A stretch of 64,000 nt of DNA from Rhodoplanes serenus (GCA_945897515.1 CAMDFO010000003.1:50777-114776); one strand, 5' to 3'; shown: positions 35,128-45,749, counted from the stretch's first letter. Translations and numbers: made by a program. The notes: generated by a model not told the origin, from the sequence alone.

Positions 35128-36287
35128 CCGAACAGGCTGAGCTGTTCGGCGCGTGGGCGCGGCGAGACGAAATGCTCGGTGGTGAGCGAAGCCCGGTTCG
35201 TGTTGAGCCCCAGCTTCGCGCAGGCGGTCTCGAACCGGCGGCCGAGCATCCAGGCATAGGGGCCTGCGCCGGTCATGCGCTTGCCCCATTCGGAATCGTA
35301 GTCCTTGCCGCCGCGCATATCGCGAATGAGCTTCATGACGTGGCTGGCGCGGTCGGGATAATTCGCCTTCAGCCATTCGACGAACAGATCGCGCACCTCC
35401 AGCGGCAGCCGCAGCAGGACGTACCCCGCGCTCTGCACGCCCGCCAGCGCAGCGGCGTCGAGAATGCGCTCGATGTCCATGTCGTTGATCGCCGGAATGA
35501 CCGGCGCGACCATCACCGACGTGGGTATGCCTGCGGCGGACAGTTGCCGCAGCGCCTCCAGCCGGCGGCCCGGCGTCGCCGCGCGAGGCTCCATTGTGCG
35601 TGCCAGCTTGGGATCGAGCGTCGTCACCGAAATGGCGACCTTGGCGAGGTTGCGCTCCGCCATGCGGGCCAGGATGTCCATGTCGCGCAGGATCAGCGCC
35701 GACTTGGTGACGATGCCGACCGGATGGCCGGCGCGCTCCAGCACTTCGAGGATGCCGCGCATCACCTGGTATTTGCGCTCGATCGGCTGATAGGGATCGG
35801 TGTTGGTGCCGATTGCGATGGTGCGCGGCTGATAGCCGGGCGCCGACAATTCCTTTTCAAGGAGCGCTGGAGCCTCAGGCTTCACGAACAGCTTGGCTTC
35901 GAAATCAAGCCCCGGCGACAGGCCAAGATAGGCGTGGGTCGGCCGCGCGAAGCAATAGACGCAGCCGTGCTCGCAGCCGCGATACGGATTGATCGAGCGG
36001 TCGAAGGAAATATCCGGCGACTCGTTTCGGGTGATGATCTTGCGCGTGGAATCGACCGAGACCGTGGTGGCGAACGGGGGCAGCTCTTCCAGGCTCTGCC
36101 AGCCGTCGTCGAAGGCGATGCGGGCGATTGGCTCGTACCGCCCGGAGGCGTTGGAAAGCGTCCCCCGGCCCCGGCGGCGCTCGCTGCCAACGCGGGTCCC
36201 GAGAAGGCCGGTCCCAAAATAATCCCCCGCCGGCACGGAGGGCACCAATGCCGACGGGGTTCGGAGGGCTGCGGAAGGACGGGTCAT
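35124..36287 (-). CDS. PA0069-family radical SAM protein (SplB-like) with a C-terminal clamp-binding motif
   Basis: The radical SAM cluster motif is NPYRGCEHGCVYCFARP (CxxxCxxC). The following residues match the PA0069/SplB-like family, relatives of spore photoproduct lyase, which repairs UV-damaged thymine pairs. The last residues are EQLSLFG, which fits the QLSLF peptide used by many bacterial proteins to bind the beta sliding clamp. A LexA box lies 26 bp upstream of the start at 36287. Together these suggest a damage-induced DNA repair enzyme working at replication forks. No DNA substrate has been shown in this sequence. The 387-residue length is normal. Confidence 0.9.
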   Translation of the reverse strand: MTRPSAALRTPSALVPSVPAGDYFGTGLLGTRVGSERRRGRGTLSNASGRYEPIARIAFDDGWQSLEELPPFATTVSVDSTRKIITRNESPDISFDRSINPYRGCEHGCVYCFARPTHAYLGLSPGLDFEAKLFVKPEAPALLEKELSAPGYQPRTIAIGTNTDPYQPIERKYQVMRGILEVLERAGHPVGIVTKSALILRDMDILARMAERNLAKVAISVTTLDPKLARTMEPRAATPGRRLEALRQLSAAGIPTSVMVAPVIPAINDMDIERILDAAALAGVQSAGYVLLRLPLEVRDLFVEWLKANYPDRASHVMKLIRDMRGGKDYDSEWGKRMTGAGPYAWMLGRRFETACAKLGLNTNRASLTTEHFVSPRPRAEQLSLFG

Positions 36288-36312
36288 GGGGCGGACCGTA
36301 GCCTATGATTTA

Positions 36313-36327
36313 GAACAAAACAAGAAC
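36313..36327. promoter_or_regulatory. LexA (SOS) box upstream of the radical SAM gene
   Basis: GAAC-N7-GAAC (GAACAAAACAAGAAC) is the direct-repeat LexA box of alphaproteobacteria, read from the other strand as GTTC-N7-GTTC. It lies 26 bp before the radical SAM start codon at 36287 on the minus strand. Confidence 0.75.
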
Positions 36328-36367
36328 GATTCTACGCCTCACGCATTTATGTGAACAGGTGCGAATA

Positions 36368-36388
36368 CAACGCCCACTATCGGCGTTG
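36368..36388. other. Inverted repeat upstream of the DUF3551 genes
   Basis: CAACGCC-N7-GGCGTTG forms 7-bp perfect arms, 54 bp upstream of the first DUF3551 start codon. It may be an operator or a leader hairpin. No regulator is indicated. Confidence 0.35.
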
Positions 36389-36441
36389 GTTTCCCAGGAG
36401 CGATGGCCGAGCCGCAAGGCTGGCGGCATGGAGGCGATGTC

Positions 36442-36723
36442 ATGAAAGCAATGTTGATGGCCGGTGCGTTGGCGCTGGCGACCGCGATGGGAAATGCCCA
36501 ACCGGTACAGGCCCAGTTTGCCCAGGTCGAAGGCCCTTGGTGCGCCAGCATCATGGTCGGCGACGACAGCATGGTGCAACGCTGCGACATGCGCTCGTTC
36601 GAGATGTGCCGGCAGGAAGTCATGGGCCAGGGCTCGAGCTACTGCAGCCAAAATCCCTATTACCGCGGCGCGGCCGGGAGGGAGCCGATCAAGGAACCGC
36701 GGCGTCGAGCAAGGACCCAGTAA
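36442..36723 (+). CDS. DUF3551-family exported small protein (copy 1)
   Basis: The ATG at 36442 opens a 93-residue exported protein with a leader (MKAMLMAGALALATAMGNA, cleaved near VQAQFA). The mature part has EGPWCASIMVG, RCDMRSFEMCRQ and SYCSQNPYY, matching DUF3551 with its conserved Trp-Cys and four-cysteine pattern. Function is unknown; the cysteines probably form disulfides. A related gene follows after 31 bp, so this is a tandem pair. Confidence 0.8.
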   Translation: MKAMLMAGALALATAMGNAQPVQAQFAQVEGPWCASIMVGDDSMVQRCDMRSFEMCRQEVMGQGSSYCSQNPYYRGAAGREPIKEPRRRARTQ

Positions 36724-36754
36724 AAGCCCGAGAAACGATAGGGGAGAAAAGCGA

Positions 36755-37021
36755 ATGAAACGCCTCGTATTGGCAGCCGGCATGCTCCTCGCCGCTGCGC
36801 TCCTCGGAGCACAGCCAAGCTTCGCCCGTTACGAGGGGCCGTGGTGTGCGCATATGAGTCTCGGCCGCGGCTTCGTCGACAATCGCTGCGACATGCGCTC
36901 GTTCGCGATGTGCCGGGCTGAAATTGCGGGTATCCCCGGCGCCTGGTGCAATCACAATCCCTACTTTTACGCCTCGGTCGAAGAACCGCGGAGCCGCAAG
37001 GCCAAGCGCCGGGTTCGATAG
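36755..37021 (+). CDS. DUF3551-family exported small protein (copy 2)
   Basis: The 88-residue paralog of the preceding gene starts at ATG 36755 with a GGGGAGAAAAGCG ribosome binding site. It has the same leader type (MKRLVLAAGMLLAAALL) and the pattern GPWCAHMSLG, RCDMRSFAMCRAE, GAWCNHNPYF. The C-terminal tail is basic (RKAKRRVR). The two copies look alike across the cysteine region but differ in leader and tail. Its stop is followed at 32 bp by the MarR palindrome. Confidence 0.82.
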   Translation: MKRLVLAAGMLLAAALLGAQPSFARYEGPWCAHMSLGRGFVDNRCDMRSFAMCRAEIAGIPGAWCNHNPYFYASVEEPRSRKAKRRVR

Positions 37022-37052
37022 CAGCGAACACTTGCCGGTGCGGCCCGCCGGC

Positions 37053-37075
37053 GATACTTGACTCAGTCAAGTATC
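37053..37075. promoter_or_regulatory. 23-bp perfect palindrome, MarR operator
   Basis: GATACTTGACT-C-AGTCAAGTATC has two perfect 11-bp arms around a single central base. It ends 17 bp before the start codon of the MarR-GNAT gene. TTGAC-N-GTCAA palindromes are typical of MarR-family operators, so autoregulation is likely. The TTGAC might also be part of a -35 element. Confidence 0.75.
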
Positions 37076-37092
37076 TCTCCGATCCTGCCCTC

Positions 37093-38031
37093 ATGTCAGC
37101 GCAGGCCGGCCATGAACTGGAGCAGCGCGTCGCCGCGGTGCGCCGCTTCAACCGCTTCTACACCCAGCACATCGGCGTGCTGGGCGACGGCTGGCTGGAC
37201 AGCAGCTTCTCGCTGACCGAAGCGCGTGTGCTCTACGAAATCACGCAACGGGAAGCCGCCACCGCCAGCGACATCACGCGCGAGCTTGGCCTCGACCCCG
37301 GCTATCTCAGCCGCATCCTCCGCCGCTTCGAAAAACGCGGGCTGATCCGCAGGCAGGTCTCGCCGGCCGATGCACGGCAGAGCTTCCTGTCGATCACGGC
37401 CGCAGGACGGAAGGCGTTCGCACCGCTGGAGGCGCGCACCAGAGAGCAAGTCGGTGCGGTGCTGGGCCGGCTCGACCCGCCGCAACAAGACCGCCTGGTC
37501 GATGCCTTGCAAACCGTCGAGGCGCTGCTCGATGCAGCACCGAATTCCAAAGCCACCATCGTGCTGCGCCAGCCGCGGCCCGGCGACTTCGGCTGGATCG
37601 TCGCGCGCCACGCTGTCCTCTACGCGCAAGAATACCAGTGGGCCGGCACATTCGAGGGGCTATGCGCGCAGATCGTCGCCGACTTCGTCAACAACTACGA
37701 CCCGCAGCGCGAACGCTGTTGGATCGCCGAGGTCGACGGCCGGAATGCCGGATCGGTGTTTCTGGTGAAGGATTCCGACGAGGTCGCCCGCCTGCGCCTG
37801 CTCCTGGTCGAGCCCTCGGCGCGCGGTCTCGGCATCGGCATGCGGCTGACCGACGAATGCGTGAGCTTCGCGCGCGCCTGCGGCTATCGCAGGATCACAC
37901 TATGGACCCACGGCGTGCTCACCGCCGCCCGCCACGTCTATCGCAAGGCCGGGTTCTCCCTCACGTCGAGCGAACCGAAGCATAGCTTCGGCCAGGACGT
38001 CGTCAGTGAACATTGGGATTTGACGCTGTAG
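37093..38031 (+). CDS. MarR-type regulator fused to a GNAT acetyltransferase
   Basis: From ATG 37093 the 312-residue protein has an N-terminal MarR winged-helix domain (LTEARVLYEITQREAATASD, then the recognition helix LGLDPGYLSRILRRFEKRGL) of about 140 residues. A GNAT domain follows with the acetyl-CoA loop RGLGIGMRLTDECVSFARA and a late YRKAGFSL. Such fusions are known in alphaproteobacteria. The acetyltransferase may modify a metabolite or the regulated target. The gene lies immediately downstream of its presumed operator. The track ORF begins earlier but overlaps the second DUF3551 gene. Confidence 0.92.
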   Translation: MSAQAGHELEQRVAAVRRFNRFYTQHIGVLGDGWLDSSFSLTEARVLYEITQREAATASDITRELGLDPGYLSRILRRFEKRGLIRRQVSPADARQSFLSITAAGRKAFAPLEARTREQVGAVLGRLDPPQQDRLVDALQTVEALLDAAPNSKATIVLRQPRPGDFGWIVARHAVLYAQEYQWAGTFEGLCAQIVADFVNNYDPQRERCWIAEVDGRNAGSVFLVKDSDEVARLRLLLVEPSARGLGIGMRLTDECVSFARACGYRRITLWTHGVLTAARHVYRKAGFSLTSSEPKHSFGQDVVSEHWDLTL

Positions 38032-38068
38032 TTCGATCTCTCTCCGAGAAGAACCATGCTCTATCCCC

Positions 38069-38148
38069 GTCATGGCCGGGCTTGTCCCGGCCATCTACGT
38101 CTTCCTTGCAGCCAAGACGTGGATGCCCGGCACAAGGCCGGGCATGAC
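38069..38148. repeat. Bradyrhizobiaceae-type intergenic repeat, short copy
   Basis: GTCATGGCCGGGCTTGTCCC begins the element and AAGGCCGGGCATGAC ends it, with GCCAAGACGTGGATGCCCGG inside. It is the same family as the copies at 4890 and 10988 but without the extra internal hairpin. It lies between the MarR-GNAT gene and moaB. Confidence 0.85.
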
Positions 38149-38178
38149 GCCTCCCGATTGGTACAACGTTGCGGAATC

Positions 38179-38742
38179 CTAAGCCGTCGCGCCCTGGGCC
38201 TTCGGCCGCCGCAGGTGCTCGTCGAGCCGGGGCATCAACTCGACGAAGTTGCATGGCCTGAAGCGATAATCGAGCTGGTTCACCAGGATTTCGTCCCAGG
38301 CGTCACGGCAGGCGCCTGGCGAACCCGGCACGCAGAAGATGAAGGTCGAGTTAGCGACGCCCGCGGTGGCGCGCGACTGGATCGTCGACGAGCCGATCTT
38401 CGGATAGCTCACCATGTGAAACGCAGTCGAAAAGCCGTCCATGCGCTTTTCAAACAGCGGCTCGGCGGCTTCCGGCGTCACGTCGCGGCCGGTGAAGCCG
38501 GTACCGCCGGTCGAGATGACGACGTCGATCGCCGGATCGGCGATCCAGGCGCGGAGCTGGGCGCGGATTTTCTCGACGTCGTCCGGGACGATGGCGCGGC
38601 CGGCGACGGCGTGGCCGGCTTTTTCGATGCGCTCGGCGAGCGTCGAGCCGGACTTGTCGTCGGCCAGGCTGCGCGTGTCGGAAACCGTGAGCACCGCGAT
38701 CTTGAGCGGAATGAATTGTCGGTTCTGGTCGATGCCGGGCAT
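38179..38742 (-). CDS. moaB: Molybdenum cofactor biosynthesis protein B
   Basis: MoaB adenylylates molybdopterin before molybdate insertion in MoCo synthesis. The MoaB/Mog fold is clear from the N-terminal IAVLTVSDTRSLADDKSG and the STGGTGFTGRDVTPEA active-site loop. PGSPGACRDAWDEI occurs near the C-terminus. At 187 residues it matches long alphaproteobacterial MoaB. The ATG at 38742 has no good ribosome binding site and sits just after the 38755 repeat element. The gene is alone on the minus strand. Confidence 0.93.
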   Translation of the reverse strand: MPGIDQNRQFIPLKIAVLTVSDTRSLADDKSGSTLAERIEKAGHAVAGRAIVPDDVEKIRAQLRAWIADPAIDVVISTGGTGFTGRDVTPEAAEPLFEKRMDGFSTAFHMVSYPKIGSSTIQSRATAGVANSTFIFCVPGSPGACRDAWDEILVNQLDYRFRPCNFVELMPRLDEHLRRPKAQGATA

Positions 38743-38754
38743 AATTCAATCTAC

Positions 38755-38867
38755 GTCATTCCGGGGCGTGGGCGAAGCCCGCGAACCCGGAATCCAGAAC
38801 GAGGCGGCGCACTCTCTCGAATTCTTGTCTGGATTCCGGGCCCGCGCTTCGCGCGTCCCGGAATGAC
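38755..38867. repeat. Intergenic repeat of the GTCATTCCGGGGCG type
   Basis: GTCATTCCGGGGCGTGGGCG opens and CGCGTCCCGGAATGAC closes an imperfect palindrome of about 113 bp, with internal GGATTCCGGG repeats. This is a second intergenic repeat family, common in Bradyrhizobium-like genomes as I recall. It fills the gap between moaB and ypfJ. Confidence 0.8.
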
Positions 38868-38875
38868 GGCAAGGG

Positions 38876-39808
38876 TTAAACCTGCCCGGCCGAGAACGTG
38901 TTGCAGGCCGCGACCCGCCCTTCCTTGTAACCGACCGTGAACCAGCGCTTGCGCTGCTCCGAGGAGCCGTGGGTGAAGCTGTCGGGCACGACGCGGCCCT
39001 GCGAGCGGCGTTGCAGCATGTCGTCGCCGATCGCCGAGGCGGTCTGCAACGCGGCGTCGATATCGCCCGGCTCGATCACCTTCCACTTCTGCTCGGCGTG
39101 ATGCGCCCAGACGCCGGCGAAGCAGTCGGCTTGCAGCTCGACCCGGACCTGGATGCGGTTGGCCTGAACCTTGTCGCCGGCGGCGCGCTGCGCCTGCTGC
39201 GCCTTCGGCAGGATGCCGAGCAGGTTCTGCACGTGATGGCCGACCTCGTGGGTGATGACATAGGCCTGGGCGAACTCGCAGGCCTTGCCGGTGCAGCCGC
39301 GGAAGCGCCGCTCCAGATCCTGGAAGAACGAGGTATCCAGATAAATCTCGCGGCTCGGCGGGCAGTAGAACGGACCCATCGCGCTCTGGGCGAAGCCGCA
39401 GGCCGATTGGGTCGAGCCTGCAAACATCACCAGCCGTGGTGCACGATAGGTCTGCCGTTCGCGCTCGAAGATCACCTTCCAGGTGGCGTCGCCGCTGCCG
39501 AGCACCGCGGCGATGAACTGCCCGGTTCGGTCCGTCGGTGCTCCGGTACGCCGCGGCTCCTGGCGGTGCGTCTCGCGATAGGGCTGTTGCTGTTGCGAAG
39601 AGCCGCCGCCTGTGAGGATTTCCGCCCCGCCGATCAGCAAACGGGGGTCGATGCCGAGCGCCCAGCCGACAAGACCGAGCACGACGACGGTTCCGATACC
39701 GAGTCCGCCGCCGCCCATGGGGAATCCGCCGCCACCACCTCCCCCGCCGCCGTCATCGCCACGCCGGTCGTCGATATTGTCGCTGCGAGGCAGCTCATCC
39801 CAGCGCAT
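38876..39808 (-). CDS. YpfJ-family neutral zinc metallopeptidase
   Basis: From ATG 39808 the 310-residue product has a Gly-rich N-terminal stretch, one hydrophobic segment (GIGTVVVLGLVGWALGI), and a catalytic HExxH in YVITHEVGHHVQ near residue 200. CPPSREIYLDTSFF is also typical of the family. These DUF2268-like/YpfJ proteins are thought to be membrane-anchored metallopeptidases of unknown substrate. The track start at 39919 runs into non-family sequence. It diverges from ccrM, leaving a 250-bp region that contains the CtrA box. Confidence 0.9.
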   Translation of the reverse strand: MRWDELPRSDNIDDRRGDDGGGGGGGGGFPMGGGGLGIGTVVVLGLVGWALGIDPRLLIGGAEILTGGGSSQQQQPYRETHRQEPRRTGAPTDRTGQFIAAVLGSGDATWKVIFERERQTYRAPRLVMFAGSTQSACGFAQSAMGPFYCPPSREIYLDTSFFQDLERRFRGCTGKACEFAQAYVITHEVGHHVQNLLGILPKAQQAQRAAGDKVQANRIQVRVELQADCFAGVWAHHAEQKWKVIEPGDIDAALQTASAIGDDMLQRRSQGRVVPDSFTHGSSEQRKRWFTVGYKEGRVAACNTFSAGQV

Positions 39809-39961
39809 TGATTCTCTCCGTCGCTCGCACCCGGCAAATGTTGCCCAGTGGAAACACGTAAGTCCATCGACCAACCTGCCCGACCACACATGAACAGCGC
39901 CGAAACGGCTTGGTTCCATATGGTTTGCAACGTGTTAGCGCGCAAAAGGGCGCTTTCCTCA

Positions 39962-39977
39962 TTAACCGCATATTAAC
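39962..39977. promoter_or_regulatory. CtrA box upstream of ccrM
   Basis: TTAA-N7-TTAAC (TTAACCGCATATTAAC) is an exact match to the CtrA recognition motif. It lies 82 bp upstream of the ccrM start. In Caulobacter, CtrA activates ccrM late in S phase, so the location is functionally sensible. Confidence 0.75.
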
Positions 39978-40053
39978 CTTGGAAAGGCATCCTCCTGCTT
40001 GTCGGTTTGTAGGTCCCGCGTCGCCGGCCGCGTCGCCTGAGTATCAGAGTTCT

Positions 40054-41841
<1,788 letters not shown>

Positions 41842-41845
<4 letters not shown>

Positions 41846-42861
41846 CCGCCCTTCACGCCCTGGGTATTCACGTACAGCGAATAAACCGAGTGGCTCGCCG
41901 CCATGAACAGGCGGTTGCGCTTGACGCCGCCGAAACAGACGTTGGCGCAGCGCTCGGGCAGCGCGATGAAGCCGATCGGCTTGCCGGTCGGATCGAAAAT
42001 CTTCACGCCGTCCTGCTGCGCATTGCCCATGCCCCAGCCGCACCACAGGTTGCCGTCGACATCGACGCGGAAGCCGTCCGGCGTGCCGCCCGGTTCGGCG
42101 TTGATGAACGCCCGTTTGTTGGCAAGCTTGGTGCCGTTGTCTGTGACATCAAAAACCTGGATGACGCGCGGATTGAGCGCGGCCTCGACCACGTAGAGCT
42201 TCGACTCGTCGGGCGAGAACGCCAGCCCGTTCGGCCGATTGATATCGCCGGTCGCGACCGTCAACTGTCCATTCTTGTCGAGCCGATAAACGTTGGTCGG
42301 CAATTCCGGCGTGGCGGTGTGTCCCTCGTAGTTGCCGAGGATGCCGAACGGCGGATCGGTGAACCAGATCGAGTCGTCGGACTTCACCACCACGTCGTTC
42401 GGCGAATTCAGCGGCTTGCCCTCAAACTTGTCGGCCAGCACGGTGATCGTGCCGTCGTACTCGGTGCGCGTCAGGCGCCGCGTGTCATGCTCGCAGGTGA
42501 CGAGGCGGCCCTGGCGGTCGCGGGTGTTGCCGTTGGCGTTGTTCGAGGGCTTGCGGAATACGCTCACGCGGCCGGTCTCCTCGTCCCAGCGCAGGATGCG
42601 GTTGTTCGGAATGTCGCTCCACAGCAGGTAACGCCCGTCGCCGAAATAGACCGGACCCTCGTTCCATCGCGTGCCGGTGGCGATCCGCTCCACGCCCGCA
42701 AGCCCGAGGCGGTACTTGTTGAAGCTCGGATCGAGCACCTGAACGGAGGGATCGGGATAACGCTCGCTCGGCTCCCAACGGCCGAACGCCGATTGGGTCA
42801 TGGTGATCGCGGCCGCGGCTGCGGTCGCGCCGGTCAGCATGTCGCGCTTGGTGATTGGCAT
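41842..42861 (-). CDS. SMP-30/gluconolactonase-family lactonase, exported form
   Basis: This is a 339-residue calcium-dependent beta-propeller lactonase of the SMP-30/gluconolactonase family. The ATG at 42861 gives an N-terminal leader (MPITKRDMLTGATAAAAAITM), so it is probably exported. Family repeats include [40 protein letters not shown] and a late VCFGGVKRNRLFM. It is close in sequence to the gene at 42938, also at DNA level, which points to a local duplication. The track start at 42921 adds a likely noncoding extension. Confidence 0.9.
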
Positions 42862-42937
42862 GATGTCGCTCCCCAGTGATACGCGGGCCGTTGGCCGGCC
42901 GCGTTTGCTTGAGATTAGCATTTCCGGGGAGCGGAAA

Positions 42938-43891
42938 TCAGCCGCCCAACGTCGCGCCTTGGGTGTTCACATACAGCGCGTAGATCGAGTGGCTCGCCGT
43001 CATGAACAGCCGGTTGCGCTTGGGTCCGCCGAAGCAGACGTTGGCGGCGCGCTCGGGCAGGCTGATGTGACCGATCGGCTGGCCCTGCGGATTGAAGATA
43101 CGCACGCCGTCGAGCTCGGCCGAACCCATGCCCCAGCCGCACCACAGGTTGCCGTCGATATCGACGCGGAAGCCGTCCGGCACCTCGTCTTTCTCGCACT
43201 TCACCAGCATGCGGCCGTTGGCCAGCGTGGCGCCGTCGCCGGTCACGTCGAACGCATAGATCGCGCGCAGACCGGGCTGGCTCTCGATGACGTAGAGGAT
43301 TTTCTCGTCGGGCGAGAACGCCAGGCCGTTGGGACGCGTGACCGTCCCCTCGTTGACCACGGTTGCCTTCCCGGTCTTGCCGTCGAGGCGATAGACCCGT
43401 TGCGGAAGCTCCTGCTCGGCGATTTCACCGTTCCAGTTGCCGGCGATGCCGGCGGTCATGTCGGTGAACCAGATCGAGTCGTCGGATTTCACCACCACGT
43501 CGTTGGGTGAACTCAGCCGCTTGCCGTCGAATTTGTCGATCAGCACGGTGATCGTGCCGTTGTACTCGGTGCGGGTGACGCGCCGGCCGTGCTCGGCGGT
43601 GACCAGCCGGCCCTGGCGGTCGCGGGTGTTGCCGTTGGCGTAGTTCGAGGGCTTGCGGAAGATCGTGGTCTGCCCTGTCTCCTCGTCCCAGCGCAGGATG
43701 CGGTTGTTGGGGATGTCGCTCCACAGCAGGCAGCGCGCGTCGCCGAAATAGACCGGCCCCTCCGCCCAGGCGTAGCCCTGCGACAGCCGCTCGACGCTCG
43801 CCAGCACCAGGCGATACTTTTCGAAGCTGGGATCGAGGATTTTCACCGCCGGATCGGGCAGGCGCTCGTTCAGTACCAAAGGCTCGGTCAT
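42938..43891 (-). CDS. SMP-30/gluconolactonase-family lactonase, cytoplasmic form
   Basis: This 317-residue paralog of the preceding lactonase starts at ATG 43891 ([13 protein letters not shown]) after GGGGGAGAA, with no signal peptide. The same propeller segments appear: [41 protein letters not shown] and [18 protein letters not shown]. Enzymes of this family open sugar or other lactones. One exported and one cytoplasmic copy side by side suggest two compartments of one pathway or diverged substrates. It lies 76 bp upstream of the exported copy on the same strand. Confidence 0.9.
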   Translation of the reverse strand: MTEPLVLNERLPDPAVKILDPSFEKYRLVLASVERLSQGYAWAEGPVYFGDARCLLWSDIPNNRILRWDEETGQTTIFRKPSNYANGNTRDRQGRLVTAEHGRRVTRTEYNGTITVLIDKFDGKRLSSPNDVVVKSDDSIWFTDMTAGIAGNWNGEIAEQELPQRVYRLDGKTGKATVVNEGTVTRPNGLAFSPDEKILYVIESQPGLRAIYAFDVTGDGATLANGRMLVKCEKDEVPDGFRVDIDGNLWCGWGMGSAELDGVRIFNPQGQPIGHISLPERAANVCFGGPKRNRLFMTASHSIYALYVNTQGATLGG

Positions 43892-44025
43892 GGTTTCTCC
43901 CCCGCGCGGCTTCGATGGGCCGCTGTCGGGGCGGAGCATAGCAGGGCTGCGGGCCTACGCACCGACCGTGCGCGCATCCCTGGCTATGCTATAGTGCCGG
44001 TCGAAACCTTTCGGGAACGCCCACC

Positions 44026-44946
44026 ATGCAGCAGCAAACCTTCGATCGCGCCGCCGAAGACCTCGGCAACTCGATCCACCTTGAGCACGTCAACGTCACG
44101 ATCCCGGACCAGCGCATCGCGTCGCTGTTCTACGGCGCAGGCCTCGGGCTGACGCGCGATCCCTTCATGATGGCGGCCGACACCAATATGTGGATGAACG
44201 CGGGCCGCAGTCAGTTCCATCTGCCAAGCGGCGATCCGCAGGTGCTGCGCGGCCATACTGGCTTGGTGATCCCCGGCCGTGGGGCTCTGCTTAATCGCCT
44301 TTCGGGCGTGCAGAAGCGGCTTGAAGGCACCAAGTTCGGATTCAGTGAGCACAACGACCACGTCGAAGCGATGTGCCCCTGGGGCAATCGCTATCGCGTC
44401 TACGAGCCGGACGCCGCGCGCTTCGGGCGGATCAATCTCGGCATCCCGTATGTCGAGTTCGACGTCCCGGTCGGCACCGCCAAGGGCATCGTTAATTTCT
44501 ATCGGCAGATGATCGACGTACCGGCGACCGTGATGAACGGCGACGGCACCACGGCGCGCGTAACCGTCGGCAAGCAGCAATACATGCAGTTCCGCGAAAC
44601 CGACAAGCCGCAGCCCGAGTACGACGATCACCACGTGCAGATCTACGTCGTGAACTTCTCTGGGCCCTACAAGCGACTCGGCGAGCGCGGCCTCGTCAGC
44701 AAAGAGGACAACCAGTACCAATACCGTTTCCGGGACCTAATCGATCCCGATACCGGCAAGCACCTGTTCACCATCGAGCATGAGGTGCGAAGCCTCACGC
44801 ATCCGATGTGCCTGCGCCAGCTCGTCAACCGCAATCCGGCCGTCACCAACCGCAACTACGCGGCGGGCTACGACCAGATGCATTGGGCGATGGACCCGGA
44901 GCAGTACGACAGCCAGCCGGACCGCCGCGCCAATCCGATGAACTGA
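44026..44946 (+). CDS. VOC-superfamily protein, two-module length
   Basis: The 306-residue protein begins IHLEHVNVTIPDQRIASLFY, a typical VOC module start with a candidate metal His, and has a second half (NLGIPYVEFDVPVGTAKGIVNFY, HHVQIYVVNF). The length suggests two modules, as in extradiol dioxygenases or hydroxyphenylpyruvate-type enzymes. The substrate cannot be assigned. It diverges from the lactonases and precedes GST and RidA genes, which fits an accessory catabolic or detoxification cluster. Confidence 0.8.
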   Translation: MQQQTFDRAAEDLGNSIHLEHVNVTIPDQRIASLFYGAGLGLTRDPFMMAADTNMWMNAGRSQFHLPSGDPQVLRGHTGLVIPGRGALLNRLSGVQKRLEGTKFGFSEHNDHVEAMCPWGNRYRVYEPDAARFGRINLGIPYVEFDVPVGTAKGIVNFYRQMIDVPATVMNGDGTTARVTVGKQQYMQFRETDKPQPEYDDHHVQIYVVNFSGPYKRLGERGLVSKEDNQYQYRFRDLIDPDTGKHLFTIEHEVRSLTHPMCLRQLVNRNPAVTNRNYAAGYDQMHWAMDPEQYDSQPDRRANPMN

Positions 44947-45116
44947 GCCGGCCGTGGCGGCGGCAAAAGCGAACTGACCAAGGTCTCGAATTGTTAAGTT
45001 GATCGGTTTCTATCGCACCGCCGGCAAGGCAAACTAACGCGACAGACTTCCGCGCGGGACCTGTGGCGGCCGCGATCCCGCAGTCGGGGGTTGCGCGCCT
45101 CATCTCGAGGATACCG

Positions 45117-45737
45117 ATGATCGATTGCTACACTTGGACGACGGACAACGGCTACAAGCCGCGCATGATGCTTGAGGAGGCGGGACTTCCGCACAAAATT
45201 ATCCCGGTCAATATCCGGGAGAAGGCGCAGATGTCGCCGGAGTTCCTAAAGATCAGTCCGGGACACAAGATACCGGCGATCGTCGATCACGACGGTCCGG
45301 GAGGCGCGACCGTCTCGATCTGTGAATCTGGCGCAATCTTCAAGTATCTCGGGGAGAAATCCGGCAAATTCTATCCGAGCGATCCGGTCACTCGCGTCAA
45401 AGTCGATCAATGGCTGTTCTACGGCTCCGCGACCTTTACGACGCTATCGCAGCAGTTCGGCCATTGGGTGGTGCGCAATCCGGAGAAGGTGCCGCCCGCG
45501 CAAAAGCACTATGACGCGGTCCTGCGCGACATGCTGAGCACGCTCGACCGGCATCTCGCTTCAAACGAATATTTCGCGGGCGCTTACTCGATCGCCGACA
45601 TGACGATGTATTCGGACGTACACCTCCATGGCGTGAAAGACATCGGCCTTTCCGCTTATCCCAACCTGAAACGCTGGCATGACGCGATCGAAGCGCGCCC
45701 CGCGATTCAGCGCGCCTGGGGACCTTTTCCAAGCTGA
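45117..45737 (+). CDS. Glutathione S-transferase family protein
   Basis: From ATG 45117 the 206-residue product shows a thioredoxin-like N-terminal domain (MIDCYTWTTDNGYKPRMMLEE, then SPGHKIPAIVDHDGPGG and SICESGAIFKYLGE). An all-helical C-terminal domain follows (LASNEYFAGAYSIADMTMY). The N-terminal segment around TTDNG looks like the Ser/Asn catalytic area of Yfc/Nu-class GSTs that reduce disulfides or conjugate electrophiles. The track start at 45063 has 18 extra residues without family likeness. Confidence 0.9.
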   Translation: MIDCYTWTTDNGYKPRMMLEEAGLPHKIIPVNIREKAQMSPEFLKISPGHKIPAIVDHDGPGGATVSICESGAIFKYLGEKSGKFYPSDPVTRVKVDQWLFYGSATFTTLSQQFGHWVVRNPEKVPPAQKHYDAVLRDMLSTLDRHLASNEYFAGAYSIADMTMYSDVHLHGVKDIGLSAYPNLKRWHDAIEARPAIQRAWGPFPS

Positions 45738-45749
45738 CGCGCGGCAGCG

